A stretch of DNA of 64,000 nucleotides, taken from positions 124,001-188,000 of the forward strand of contig CAWKCV010000003.1 in NCBI GenBank assembly GCA_963848205.1, read 5' to 3'. The position numbers and the translations under genes were made by a program. The stretch's first letter is position 1. Every line of letters begins with the position of its first letter. This document shows positions 35,407-43,973 of the stretch, in pieces. The notes under the pieces were generated by a model, which worked only from the letters and a program-made list of their open reading frames with translations, ran no database searches and was not told where the DNA came from. The DNA comes from BOG-908 sp963848205. GTDB taxonomy: Bacteria > Pseudomonadota > Alphaproteobacteria > Acetobacterales > Acetobacteraceae.

Positions 35407-36386
35407 GCAGCGAAGTCCTTCTCGCGCGCTATGCCGACTGTCTGTTCTGGCTGGCCCGCTACATCGAGCGGGCGGAAAACCTCGCGCGCATTCTCGATGT
35501 CAACGAGACGTTCTCGCGCGACAGCAAGGGCGCGCAGAACTGGCGTTCCATCATCGACTTGCATTCCGATCACGAGCGGTTCGTGGCGACGGGGCAGGAG
35601 ATCCACGCCGCCAACGTGCTGCATTTCTACATCACGGATGCCGACAACCCCACCTCGATCGCCTACGCCGTCCGCTTCGCGCGCGAGAACGCACGCACCC
35701 TGCGGCCGCTCATCTCCACCGAAATGTGGGTGCAGCTCAACATCTTTCACAGTTGGGTGTCGACGTTGCGCCCCGACGACCTCTCGCCCGGCCAGCTCAA
35801 CACCATCCTCGAACGCATCAAGACCGCGTGCCAGACCCATACCGGAATCGTCGAAGGCACGTTCTTTCGTGACCAGGGTTGGCATTTCTACCAGATCGGC
35901 CGCCTGATCGAACGCGCGGACCAGACCACGCGCCTGCTCGACATGAAATACCATCTCCTGCTGCCCGCCCCGGCCGATGTCGGCTCGGCGATCGACATCA
36001 GCCAGTGGAATACGCTGCTGCGCTCGGCGGCCGGCTATCACGCCTACCGGCGCGTCCATCCGCGCGGCATCTCGCCAGGCAGCGTCACGGGTTTCCTGCT
36101 GCTCAACCGGCGTTTTCCGCGCTCGGCCTATGTGTGCGTGCGCGAGATCGCATTGCTGCTCGGCGAACTCACCTCGCGCTTCGACCTGCGCTGCAGCTCG
36201 GTCGCCGCCGAACAGCTCGACAGCCTGCACGGCCTGCTCGCCGCCATCACCACGCAGGAAATTCTTTTGCAGGGCCTGCATGAATTCCTCGATCTCATCC
36301 AGGTGCGCCTGATGGCCGTCACGCGGGATCTGTCCGAATGCTTCTTCGGCCACACGAAACCCGAACCCTTGATCCAGGCTGCCTGA
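35403..36386 (+). CDS. Alpha-E domain-containing protein
   Basis: This 327-residue, all-helical protein is of the alpha-E family. It starts SSEVLLARYADCLFWLARYI with the ERAENLARILDVNETF motif. It continues with YHAYRRVHPRGISPGSVTGF and ends LHEFLDLIQVRLMAVTRDLS. The ATG overlaps the ATP-grasp stop (ATGA), so translation is coupled. The alpha-E domain has no known activity of its own but almost always pairs with the permuted ATP-grasp protein, sometimes fused to it. A complex of the two is likely. Confidence 0.92.
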   Translation: MSSEVLLARYADCLFWLARYIERAENLARILDVNETFSRDSKGAQNWRSIIDLHSDHERFVATGQEIHAANVLHFYITDADNPTSIAYAVRFARENARTLRPLISTEMWVQLNIFHSWVSTLRPDDLSPGQLNTILERIKTACQTHTGIVEGTFFRDQGWHFYQIGRLIERADQTTRLLDMKYHLLLPAPADVGSAIDISQWNTLLRSAAGYHAYRRVHPRGISPGSVTGFLLLNRRFPRSAYVCVREIALLLGELTSRFDLRCSSVAAEQLDSLHGLLAAITTQEILLQGLHEFLDLIQVRLMAVTRDLSECFFGHTKPEPLIQAA

Positions 36387-36394
36387 GCGCGACG

Positions 36395-37318
36395 ATGCCG
36401 ATCCTCTCCGTCCGCCACCTCACCACTTACCGCTACCGTCACGCCGTCTCCTTCGGCGAGCACCGCATCATGTTCCGTCCGCGCGACAGCTACGACCAGC
36501 GCCTGATCGAAGCCCATCTCGACGTGACACCCGCGCCGGCCACCACGCGCTGGCTGCACGATGTGTTCGGCAATTGCGTCGCACTCCTCACGTTCGACGC
36601 ACGTGCGCGCGAGCTGCATTTCGACACGCGCATACGCGTCGAACATCTGCCCGATGCAGGATTGTTCTTTGAACTTGCCGACTACGCGCAGAACTATCCG
36701 TTCACCTACGGGTTCGACGAAATGCCCGATCTGTTGCGCGCCATCGAACGCCACGCGCCCGACCCGCAGCGCGAGATCGACGACTGGGCGCGCCGCTTCC
36801 TGCGTACCGACGGCCCGACCGGCACCCAAAACCTGTTGTCGGACATGACATGCGCCATCAGCGACCGTTTCACCTACGTCAAGCGTGAGGAACAGGGCAT
36901 CCAGACCCCGGTCGCCACATTGCGCATGGGCACCGGCAGTTGCCGCGACCTGGCGCTGCTGATGATGGAGGCGCTGCGCTCCCTGGGCCTGGCGGCCCAT
37001 TTCGTCTCCGGCTACCTGCATTCACCTCGCAGCGGCCAGCGCCGCGTCGGCGGCGGCTCCACCCACGCCTGGGTGCGCGTCTATCTTCCAGGCGCCGGCT
37101 GGGTCGAATACGATCCCACCAACGGCATCATCGGCACGCGCGACCTCATACGCGTCGCCGTCGCGCGCGATCCAGGGCAGGCCGTTCCGCTGAGCGGCAC
37201 CTGGTCGGGCTTCCCGGCGGATTCGCTCGGCATGGATGTCGATGTCCAGGTGACCGAATCCGCGCCGGAAGCGGCCGACATCGCTTCTGCACCCGCTTCA
37301 GCTTTTGCAACTTCCTAG
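36395..37318 (+). CDS. Transglutaminase-like protease/ligase, first of two
   Basis: This 307-residue protein has the N-terminal bacterial transglutaminase-like region (LTTYRYRHAVSFGEHRIMFR) and the core papain-like domain. Catalytic residues are readable as Cys in GTGSCRDLALLMMEALR, His in GGSTHAWVRVYLPG and Asp in EYDPTNG. The activity could be peptidase or acyl transferase. It begins 8 bp after alpha-E in the same operon. The C-terminal 40 residues are acidic and alanine-rich. Confidence 0.92.
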   Translation: MPILSVRHLTTYRYRHAVSFGEHRIMFRPRDSYDQRLIEAHLDVTPAPATTRWLHDVFGNCVALLTFDARARELHFDTRIRVEHLPDAGLFFELADYAQNYPFTYGFDEMPDLLRAIERHAPDPQREIDDWARRFLRTDGPTGTQNLLSDMTCAISDRFTYVKREEQGIQTPVATLRMGTGSCRDLALLMMEALRSLGLAAHFVSGYLHSPRSGQRRVGGGSTHAWVRVYLPGAGWVEYDPTNGIIGTRDLIRVAVARDPGQAVPLSGTWSGFPADSLGMDVDVQVTESAPEAADIASAPASAFATS

Positions 37319-37333
37319 ATCAGGCCTATTGAC

Positions 37334-38137
37334 ATGCATATCAAAGCCGGTTTCGACATCGCCTACGACTGTCCCAATCCCACGCCGATGATGCTGATGC
37401 TCAGCGTCCATCCGTCGCGCACGCCGGATCTTCTCACACCGCACCAGATCACCTTCGACCCGCCGGTGCCTGCGCACGACTATATCGACGGTTTCGGCAA
37501 CCGCGTCACACGCGTCACCGCGCCGGCCGGCTTGCTCACCATGCGCACCGAATTCCGTGTGCAGGACAGCGGCGAACCCGACGTGCAGTCGCCCGGCGCG
37601 ATGTCGCACCCGGTCGAAAACCTGCCCGATGACGTGCTCGTCTATCTCCTCGGCAGCCGCTATTGCGAAACCGACCGCCTCGGCAACATCGCCTGGGAGT
37701 TGTTCGGCAACTCACCGCTCGGCTGGGGCCGCGTGAAAGCGATCTGCGACTATGTGCATGACCGCATCACCTTCGGCTACGCCTACGCGCGCCCCACCAA
37801 AACGGCGTTCGAAGCCTTCACCGAACGTCGCGGCGTGTGCCGCGACTTCGCCCATCTCGCCGTCACCTTCTGCCGCTGCATGAACATCCCGGCGCGCTAT
37901 TGCACCGGCTACCTCGGCGATATCGGTGTGCCGCTCAGCGATTTGCCGATGGATTTCTCTGCGTGGTTCGACGTCTATCTCGACGGCGTGTGGCACACGT
38001 TCGATGCACGGCATAATTTTCCGCGCATCGGCCGCATCCTCATGGCGCGTGGCCGCGATGCGACGGATGTGGCGCTGACGACGAATTTCGGGCCGGCGCG
38101 ATTGGCGAACTTCGAGGTGGTAACTGACGAAGAGTAA
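37334..38137 (+). CDS. Transglutaminase-like protein, second of two
   Basis: This 267-residue protein belongs to a transglutaminase-like subfamily distinct from its neighbour. The catalytic Cys is in TERRGVCRDFAHLAVTFCRC. At the position where a core His is expected, the sequence reads MDFSAWFDVYLDG, with Ser instead. The Asp lies in TFDARHNFPRIGR, which offers a nearby His. Thus the triad may be altered, or this may be the subfamily pattern; I cannot decide by eye. It starts 15 bp after the first transglutaminase. Repeat copy 14 begins within the stop codon. Confidence 0.9.
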   Translation: MHIKAGFDIAYDCPNPTPMMLMLSVHPSRTPDLLTPHQITFDPPVPAHDYIDGFGNRVTRVTAPAGLLTMRTEFRVQDSGEPDVQSPGAMSHPVENLPDDVLVYLLGSRYCETDRLGNIAWELFGNSPLGWGRVKAICDYVHDRITFGYAYARPTKTAFEAFTERRGVCRDFAHLAVTFCRCMNIPARYCTGYLGDIGVPLSDLPMDFSAWFDVYLDGVWHTFDARHNFPRIGRILMARGRDATDVALTTNFGPARLANFEVVTDEE

Positions 38138-38179
38138 GGAAGGCCCTCTTTTCTGAAGAAAAGAAGCAAAAGACTTTTG
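38136..38179 (-). repeat. Dispersed hairpin repeat, copy 14
   Basis: This copy contains AAGGAAGGCCCTCTTTTCTG, then AAGAAAAGAAGC and AAAAGACTTTTG. Its first two bases are the last two of the transglutaminase stop. Together with copy 15 and the spacer it forms a head-to-head composite resembling 48357-48488. Confidence 0.9.
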
Positions 38180-38204
38180 TTCCGCTGTCGCGCGCTCAGA
38201 TTTC

Positions 38205-38246
38205 CAAAAGTCTTTTGGTCCTTTTTTTCAAAAAAGGACTGCTTTC
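38205..38246 (+). repeat. Dispersed hairpin repeat, copy 15
   Basis: This copy starts CAAAAGTCTTTTGGTCC with a T-run and CAAAAAAGGACTGCTTTC. It ends one base before the stop codon of the CadC-like regulator. Confidence 0.95.
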
Positions 38247-39719
38247 TTATCTCTTGAGTCCCAATTTCCCCAACAACCCCACAACGCCAGGCTCATTCAG
38301 ATAAGGCCACCATTCCGGCGTGTTCAGTACGAATATTCCCGCCTGGTCATGCCGGTCGATCGCCAGGCTAAGGTACGCCACAGCTTTCGTCAGATCGCCG
38401 CTTTCGGCGTAGCTCGCAGCCACATCGGCCGCCGAAATCGTCCCCGATACATAGCCCGCCAGCCGCGCCTCCAGCATCGCGCGTATCCGCCCCGCATGGC
38501 CACCTGAGGCGAGCCCCGCCTGGCCCGCGCGCAGCACCGCCTCGACCGGCATGTCGTGCTGCAGCCGCGCCGCGATCAGCCCTTGCTCGAGCGCGGTCGC
38601 ATCGTCGCCCTCCACATGCGCGATCGTCGCCAGGTATTTGTGCGGCGAGGTGAATTCCGGCATCCGCGCCGTCTGCGCCCGCAGCAACGCCTCCGCTTCG
38701 CGCGAATGACCGCCGAAAAACAGCAGGATCGCCCGGTCCGCCTGGATCGCCCGCGATTGCGGGTCCAGCGCCGCCGCCCGATCGATTTCCGCCAGCGCCG
38801 CCGCCCGCTCGCCCAGTTCCAGCAGCGAGGTCGCATACCAATGATGCACGCCCGCATCGTTCGGCGCCAGGCGCAGCGCCACCCGATACTCGTCCAGCGC
38901 ACGCCGGAAATCCCAGTCACCCCAGAACACCGCGAAGGCGTAGGCAGAATGCGCTTCGGCCAGGTCCGGCGACAGTGCGATTGCGTGCTCGGCTGCCTTT
39001 TTCGCGAGCGGATAGGCCTGTGCCGTCGTCATCCCGGCATATTCCGGCAGCAGATCGTAGCATTCCGCCAGGCCCGCGTAAGCGCGCGCGAAATCCGGCG
39101 CGAGCCGCAGCGCTTCGGTATAGTCGGTCACCGCCTGGCTGAGGCTCTCCGGCGTGCGCTGCGACCAGGCGAGCTTGCCCCTGGTGTAGAGCGCTTCGGC
39201 GGCAGGCGGCGGCGGCCGGGGTGCGACCGCCAGGCGCAGCCGGCTCAGCCCGACCGCGAAACACAGGGCCATCCCGGCCGCCAGCCACACCGCCCAGCGT
39301 CGGCGGGGCAGGGGGGGCGGCACGCTCGCAGCGTCCGCCGGCACGGCGGCGACCGCCTCGGCCGGCGGCCGCGTCCGCACCTCGGCTTCCAGCCGGTAGC
39401 CATATCCATGCACGGTCCGGATCAGCGCATGGTCCGCATCGCCCAAGGCGGTGCGCAACCGTCCCACGCACTTCGTCAGGCTGCTCTCGGTCACCGTCCG
39501 CCCGGCCCATAGCGTGTCGAGAATGGTCTCCTTGGTCACCACCTCGCCCGGCCGCTCCACCAGCATGGCCAGCAGCGCCAGCGGCCGCGGCTCGAGCGCC
39601 ACTTCCGCGCCGCCCACCGTCAGCCGCATGGCCGCGGGATCGAAACACGCCGTTGCGAACCAGTAACGGCCCGGCAATCGTCCGCCCGGTTGTGCCGTCA
39701 TCGGGCCATTACCATCCAT
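38247..39719 (-). CDS. CadC-like membrane transcription regulator with TPR domain
   Basis: This 490-residue protein has an N-terminal OmpR/PhoB-type winged-helix DNA-binding domain (about 20-115; EPRPLALLAMLVERPGEVVT, then HALIRTVHGYGYRLEAEV). A proline-rich linker and one membrane helix (about 143-165, VWLAAGMALCFAVGL) follow, then a TPR region in the periplasm (ALRLAPDFARAYAGLAECYD, ALDPQSRAIQADRAIL). The layout is that of CadC/ToxR-type one-component regulators that sense at the membrane. It is convergent with the ATP-grasp operon. The target genes cannot be named. No receiver domain or kinase partner is adjacent. Confidence 0.88.
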   Translation of the reverse strand: MDGNGPMTAQPGGRLPGRYWFATACFDPAAMRLTVGGAEVALEPRPLALLAMLVERPGEVVTKETILDTLWAGRTVTESSLTKCVGRLRTALGDADHALIRTVHGYGYRLEAEVRTRPPAEAVAAVPADAASVPPPLPRRRWAVWLAAGMALCFAVGLSRLRLAVAPRPPPPAAEALYTRGKLAWSQRTPESLSQAVTDYTEALRLAPDFARAYAGLAECYDLLPEYAGMTTAQAYPLAKKAAEHAIALSPDLAEAHSAYAFAVFWGDWDFRRALDEYRVALRLAPNDAGVHHWYATSLLELGERAAALAEIDRAAALDPQSRAIQADRAILLFFGGHSREAEALLRAQTARMPEFTSPHKYLATIAHVEGDDATALEQGLIAARLQHDMPVEAVLRAGQAGLASGGHAGRIRAMLEARLAGYVSGTISAADVAASYAESGDLTKAVAYLSLAIDRHDQAGIFVLNTPEWWPYLNEPGVVGLLGKLGLKR

Positions 39720-39972
39720 GCGTGTGGATCGCTGCCGGTCTGACCTCAGACGCGAGAGTGTTTGCCAGTAATGATTGCCGCGTCATCTTATCGATCCGCT
39801 TTAGTCTCGCTTTCTACCAGCGCGGCAACCCGGCGTCATGGGGAAACGCCACACGCGAATAAACAAAGATTCCTACGAGAAATTCCGCGATTGGTCCGAT
39901 GCTCGTCAGAATTGCCGGGTGCGGCGTGGCATGCGGGTGTATTCAGCGACGACAGCAACGGGTTGCCCGCAT

Positions 39973-41010
39973 TCAGTGCATCCTGCGTCGCCCGCCCAAC
40001 GGATACTGCAGCACGACGCTGTGCGTCGATCCCGAGATCCATAAATGGACGGTCCGCAGGAAATCCATTCCTAACACCATATCCATGTGCGTATCGTTCT
40101 CCGGCGAGATCGCCATTCGCAGCGGCGAGATCGTCAGCCCACCGACGACGATCGATGTCACCATGTGCCGCCGCGCACTTACCGCACGCTTCCCGATACC
40201 GTACAGCGTCTCGGCCGGATCGGCCGAAATCACGCCACCCGTCAGCCCGAGCCGCAGGGCAGCGCCCTCGAACAGCAACGAACTCGGCGCACCTGTATCG
40301 AGCAAGGCCCTGAACGGCTGGCCGCCGACAGTCACCATCACAACGGGCCGATTGTCATCTGGCTCGGCCACGATCGGCAGGTGATATAATGGCTCGGACA
40401 TGCCGACGGGCGGCACGACACACGTTCCATGCCCTTTGTAGAGCGCCAGAACCCGTCTGCTTACGTCTATGTCGGCGTCCAGACCGCCAAGGAAGCTCAT
40501 TCCCAACAGGTCGGGATAATCGTTGGTCAACCGCACGGAGACGCTGTCTGGAACCAGAAAGGGCACCGATGCGCTGAACAGGTCCGCAAACATGACGGTT
40601 TCGGCCTGCATGACGCGCGCCGGTTGCGTGCCGCCCAACCCTTGCATCGCCATCGCCGGGGCCGATGGTTTCACCTTTGCTGCTATCAGATGGAGCGTTT
40701 CGGCGTGCTGCGGAGATATCAGGCTCGCGACACTGCCGGTGTCCAGGATCAATGCGATCGGCTGTCTGTTGACGAAAACCGGAACCGCCAGCCGCCCACT
40801 CACGGACCAGAGCGGCGCGTGGCCGATTGCCACCAGGCGGCAGGTGTCGTCGTGCGCGCATCCCGCCACGCCCAAAAGCGCGCCTACAAGCGCGCCCGCA
40901 AGCCCACTCGACAGCAGGCCAGGACGCCTGCGCCGTGCAGGCAAGCGGCTACCGGACAAGCGTGTCTCGCTTCGTCTCAAGGGCAGAAACCCTTGCGCCC
41001 AAACGCCCAT
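39973..41010 (-). CDS. Retropepsin-like aspartic protease lipoprotein with two lobes
   Basis: This protein of about 345 residues has a basic N-terminus, a hydrophobic segment and a lipobox VAGC with Cys51. Two separate aspartic protease motifs follow: Asp90-Thr-Gly-Ser in IALILDTGSVASLIS and Asp238-Thr-Gly-Ala in RALLDTGAPSSLLFEG. Each is followed by a hydrophobic-hydrophobic-Gly flap-like end (YPDLLGMSFLGG and MDMVLGMDFLR). Bacterial retropepsin-like proteins usually have one motif and dimerise; this chain could fold as a single-chain pepsin-like enzyme in the periplasm. The start at 41010 overlaps the EamA gene by 62 bp. Downstream TTG starts closer to the signal peptide are possible. Confidence 0.82.
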   Translation of the reverse strand: MGVWAQGFLPLRRSETRLSGSRLPARRRRPGLLSSGLAGALVGALLGVAGCAHDDTCRLVAIGHAPLWSVSGRLAVPVFVNRQPIALILDTGSVASLISPQHAETLHLIAAKVKPSAPAMAMQGLGGTQPARVMQAETVMFADLFSASVPFLVPDSVSVRLTNDYPDLLGMSFLGGLDADIDVSRRVLALYKGHGTCVVPPVGMSEPLYHLPIVAEPDDNRPVVMVTVGGQPFRALLDTGAPSSLLFEGAALRLGLTGGVISADPAETLYGIGKRAVSARRHMVTSIVVGGLTISPLRMAISPENDTHMDMVLGMDFLRTVHLWISGSTHSVVLQYPLGGRRRMH

Positions 41011-41866
41011 CGATCGCCAACAGCCCGGCTCCCACCAATATCATCCCGAACACGGCCCTTGCCGGCACAGGCTCTCCCAGCACTGCCCAGCCCAGCAGCA
41101 AAGCAGTAATCGGCAGCAGGAACGTCACCAGCATCGCGTTCACCGCGCCCGCTGTCGCCATCAGCCGGAAGAACAACATGTAGGCCAGCGCCGTGCACAG
41201 CAGCGCCATGCCCAGCAGCGCCGCCCACACCGAAGCGGCCGGCGCCGGCAAAGTCCAGAACCGGTCGCACAAAGCGGCCACCGGCAGCAACACCACGGCA
41301 CCCGTCGTCAACTGTCCCGCGGCCACCTGCAACGGCGCCAGGCCACGCAGCGTGCGATTGAACTGCCCGGCCAGCGCATAGCTCAACGAGGCCGCCACGC
41401 AGGCCGCATCTCCCCACAAACGCCCGGCCCCGCCCGCCTGCCAAGCGGCAGGCCCCACGAGCACCGCCACGCCCGCCATGCCCAGCGCCACCCCCGCGCC
41501 GCGCGCCCAGGTCAGCCGCTCCGTCCGGCTCAGCACATGCGCCAGCAGCACCGCGAACAACGGCGTCGTCGCATTCAGCATCGCCGCCATGCCGCTCGAA
41601 ATCCGCATCTCCGCCCACGCGAACAGCGTGAACGGCACCGCGCTGTTCAGCACACCCAAAACCAGCAGCCGCCCCCACGGCGCGCGCCGGCCCAAGCTCT
41701 GCCTGCGCGCCGCCAGCACCAGGTTCAGCATCGCCGCCGCCAGCGCCACCCGCCCCAACGCCACCGTCAGCGGCGGCAGCGCCACGCCCAACACTTTATA
41801 GAAAAAGAACGAGCTGCCCCACAGCACCGACAAGGCGAGCAGGATCAGCAACTCGCTTCTGTTCAT
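40949..41866 (-). CDS. EamA family drug/metabolite transporter
   Basis: This 305-residue inner-membrane protein has about ten hydrophobic helices and two EamA repeats. The first begins LLILLALSVLWGSSFFFYKV and the second LWGDAACVAASLSYALAGQF, each with the family pattern. It ends EPVPARAVFGMILVGAGLLA. It probably exports amino acids or other metabolites; the substrate is unknown. ATG 41866 starts at the first helix; longer frames extend without features into the divergent gene. The neighbour at 41960 is transcribed away from a 93 bp shared region. Confidence 0.9.
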   Translation of the reverse strand: MNRSELLILLALSVLWGSSFFFYKVLGVALPPLTVALGRVALAAAMLNLVLAARRQSLGRRAPWGRLLVLGVLNSAVPFTLFAWAEMRISSGMAAMLNATTPLFAVLLAHVLSRTERLTWARGAGVALGMAGVAVLVGPAAWQAGGAGRLWGDAACVAASLSYALAGQFNRTLRGLAPLQVAAGQLTTGAVVLLPVAALCDRFWTLPAPAASVWAALLGMALLCTALAYMLFFRLMATAGAVNAMLVTFLLPITALLLGWAVLGEPVPARAVFGMILVGAGLLAIDGRLGARVSALETKRDTLVR

Positions 41867-41959
41867 CGGCCGCGCCGCCTGCCTCACCCTGCTTGCCTCC
41901 CCGTCCTGCCGCACGCATTCTATCGCCGCGCCGCACACCGCCACCAGGGAGCCGCACGC

Positions 41960-42271
41960 ATGGGCGCGTTCGTCATCGCCGCCTACAAACCGATCCCCGG
42001 CCAGGAAGCAGCCCTCGCCGAACTCATCGCCGCCCACGTTCCCTATTTGCGTGAGCTTGGCCTCGCCACCGACCACCCGGCCACCGCCATGCGCGCCGAC
42101 GACGGCACCATTGTCGAAGTTTTCGAATGGCGCGACGGCGGCGTGCAAGCCGCCCACGCCCATCCCGCGATCCACGCTCTTTGGGAACGTTACGCGAAAG
42201 TGTGCACCTACGTGCCGCTCAACAGTCTGGCCGAGGCATCACAGATGTTCGCGATGTTCAAGCCGCTCTAG
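41960..42271 (+). CDS. Small ferredoxin-like/antibiotic-biosynthesis-monooxygenase-like protein
   Basis: This 103-residue protein has a dimeric alpha-beta barrel pattern: strand FVIAAYKPIPGQEAALAELI, helix AAHVPYLRELGL, strand GTIVEVFEWRD and a His-rich HAHPAIHALWERYAKVC. This resembles the ABM/EthD-like superfamily. A catalytic role is not certain; many members only bind or sense small molecules. AGGGAG lies 8 bases before ATG 41960. It is divergent from the EamA gene. Confidence 0.75.
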   Translation: MGAFVIAAYKPIPGQEAALAELIAAHVPYLRELGLATDHPATAMRADDGTIVEVFEWRDGGVQAAHAHPAIHALWERYAKVCTYVPLNSLAEASQMFAMFKPL

Positions 42272-42371
42272 CCAGCAGGCAGTTCCGGCGCAGCGAAAGC
42301 CGCCGACTTTGCGGCTGGACAACGTTACGGTTGCGTGCAACGAGCGCGCAAATCTCGCCTGGTGACTCGTG

Positions 42372-43859
42372 ATGCGCGCCGTGTTCCGTCAAACAGCCGC
42401 TGCCCTGCTCCTCCTGGCGTCCGCCAGCCCTGCATTCGCCGGCGACTGGGACCTCTCCTCGGTCCGCCTGCTCTCCGACCCGAGCTTCCTGCCGCTCGCG
42501 GGGCAGGTCGAAGGCGTCTTCTCCTACACCTACGAGAACGACCGCTACGACTTCATCAACGAACGCAACCCGCTGTTCCCCCGCAGCTACACGCGCGACG
42601 CCAACATCTTTCTCCCCGAGCTTCATTACGGCATTACCGACGACGTCTCGGTGTTTGCCAATCTGGGCTGGTCCAACAACCGCACCTCGGAATCCTACGC
42701 CTACGAGAAACTCGTCTTCGACAAGCCTGCCGGCCAACCCTACAATCCGGTCAATCCACTCGGCCGATATCTCTCTTTCCCGCCATTTCGCCCGTTTCAC
42801 TTCGTCCGCGCGCAGGCACACGTCGACTTCCATTCGCTCGGTGCCCAAAACCCGGTCTTCGGCGCCACCTGGCGCGTCGTCGACCAGGCCCGCGCGCCCG
42901 TCAACATCGACCTTACCGGTTCCTACACACCCGACATTTTCCGCGCACGCGAAGCCGCTGTCGGGCGAACCGGCAGCATCGCCGCCGGCGGACAATCGGG
43001 CACAGTGCAGGCCGCCGTCTCGCGCGAGATGCGGATACTCACCCTGCGCGCCTATGCGGGTTTCAGCTATCTGGGCCGCCGCAACGTCGCCGCCGGCTTG
43101 CAGGATTTCAGCGCTTCGCCGCACGCCGCCTACACCGCCGGCGTGCAAAGCCAACTGCGCGTTCTCCCGTTCGGCATCGCCATCAATGCCGGCGTCAACG
43201 CCCAACAGGCCGTGCGCTACGACCGCAACGAAAGCTACTCCCGATTCGCCTTCGTCTCCCCTTACACCATCGAGCCAAACGGCTTCCTGAGCCCCTATGC
43301 CGGTCTCGCATTTCCGATCCTGGGAAATCATCTGGTGGGGGAAGTGCTCTACCAGCACGACTTCATCGATAACCAGAAATCGATCCTCTACGGAGACGCC
43401 ACCCGCGACTTCCATCAGCAGGCCAATCTCTACACCGCCCGCATCTTCGTAGCCTTCGGCGGCAAGCCTGCCAGCTTGCCATCTCCGCCGATCGCCAGTC
43501 CTTCGAATGATTCTCCCGAACCCGCGCCCGCCCGTACCTACCTCGTCTTCTTCGACTGGGATCGCGCCGACCTCACAACCCGCGCCCGCCAGATCGTGGC
43601 TCAGGCCGCCGAAGCCTCCGCCCGCACGCAGACCACCCGCATCGAGGTGGACGGCTACACCGACCTTTCCGGCACCGCGCTCTACAACAGGCGCCTCTCC
43701 ATCCGCCGCGCCGAAAGCGTGCAATCCGAACTCGTCCGCGACGGCGTGCCCCAACGCGAGATCGCGATCTACGGCTACGGCGAAACCAATCCGCTCGTGC
43801 AGACGGCGCAAGGCGTGCGCGAGCCGCAAAACCGGCGGGTGGAGATCGTTCTCAGGTAG
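42372..43859 (+). CDS. Outer-membrane beta-barrel protein with C-terminal OmpA domain
   Basis: This 495-residue protein has a signal peptide (about 1-23, cut after ASPAFA). The large N-terminal region has repeated aromatic-glycine beta strands (GITDDVSVFANLGWSNN, RAYAGFSYLGRRNVAAG) ending near residue 365. A Pro/Ser-rich hinge follows. The C-terminal OmpA/MotB peptidoglycan-binding domain has YLVFFDWDRADLTTRARQIV, VDGYTDLSGTALYNRRLSIR and the NRRVEIVLR end. It would link the outer membrane to peptidoglycan. ATG 42372 is preferred over the adjacent GTG. Confidence 0.9.
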   Translation: MRAVFRQTAAALLLLASASPAFAGDWDLSSVRLLSDPSFLPLAGQVEGVFSYTYENDRYDFINERNPLFPRSYTRDANIFLPELHYGITDDVSVFANLGWSNNRTSESYAYEKLVFDKPAGQPYNPVNPLGRYLSFPPFRPFHFVRAQAHVDFHSLGAQNPVFGATWRVVDQARAPVNIDLTGSYTPDIFRAREAAVGRTGSIAAGGQSGTVQAAVSREMRILTLRAYAGFSYLGRRNVAAGLQDFSASPHAAYTAGVQSQLRVLPFGIAINAGVNAQQAVRYDRNESYSRFAFVSPYTIEPNGFLSPYAGLAFPILGNHLVGEVLYQHDFIDNQKSILYGDATRDFHQQANLYTARIFVAFGGKPASLPSPPIASPSNDSPEPAPARTYLVFFDWDRADLTTRARQIVAQAAEASARTQTTRIEVDGYTDLSGTALYNRRLSIRRAESVQSELVRDGVPQREIAIYGYGETNPLVQTAQGVREPQNRRVEIVLR

Positions 43860-43894
43860 CTCACGTCCGCAACGCTGTCGCAAACGCCCCTGAG

Positions 43895-43936
43895 CAAAAG
43901 TCTTTTGGTCTTTTTTCAAAAAAGGACGGCTTCCTT
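43895..43936 (+). repeat. Dispersed hairpin repeat, copy 16
   Basis: This copy starts CAAAAGTCTTTTGGTC with a T-run and CAAAAAAGGACGGCTTCC. The CTTCC arm faces the histidine kinase. With copy 17 it brackets the kinase-formaldehyde dehydrogenase pair. Confidence 0.95.
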
Positions 43937-43973
43937 CTCTCAAACTTAAACTGGGGACAGCCGTTCCCCTCCC

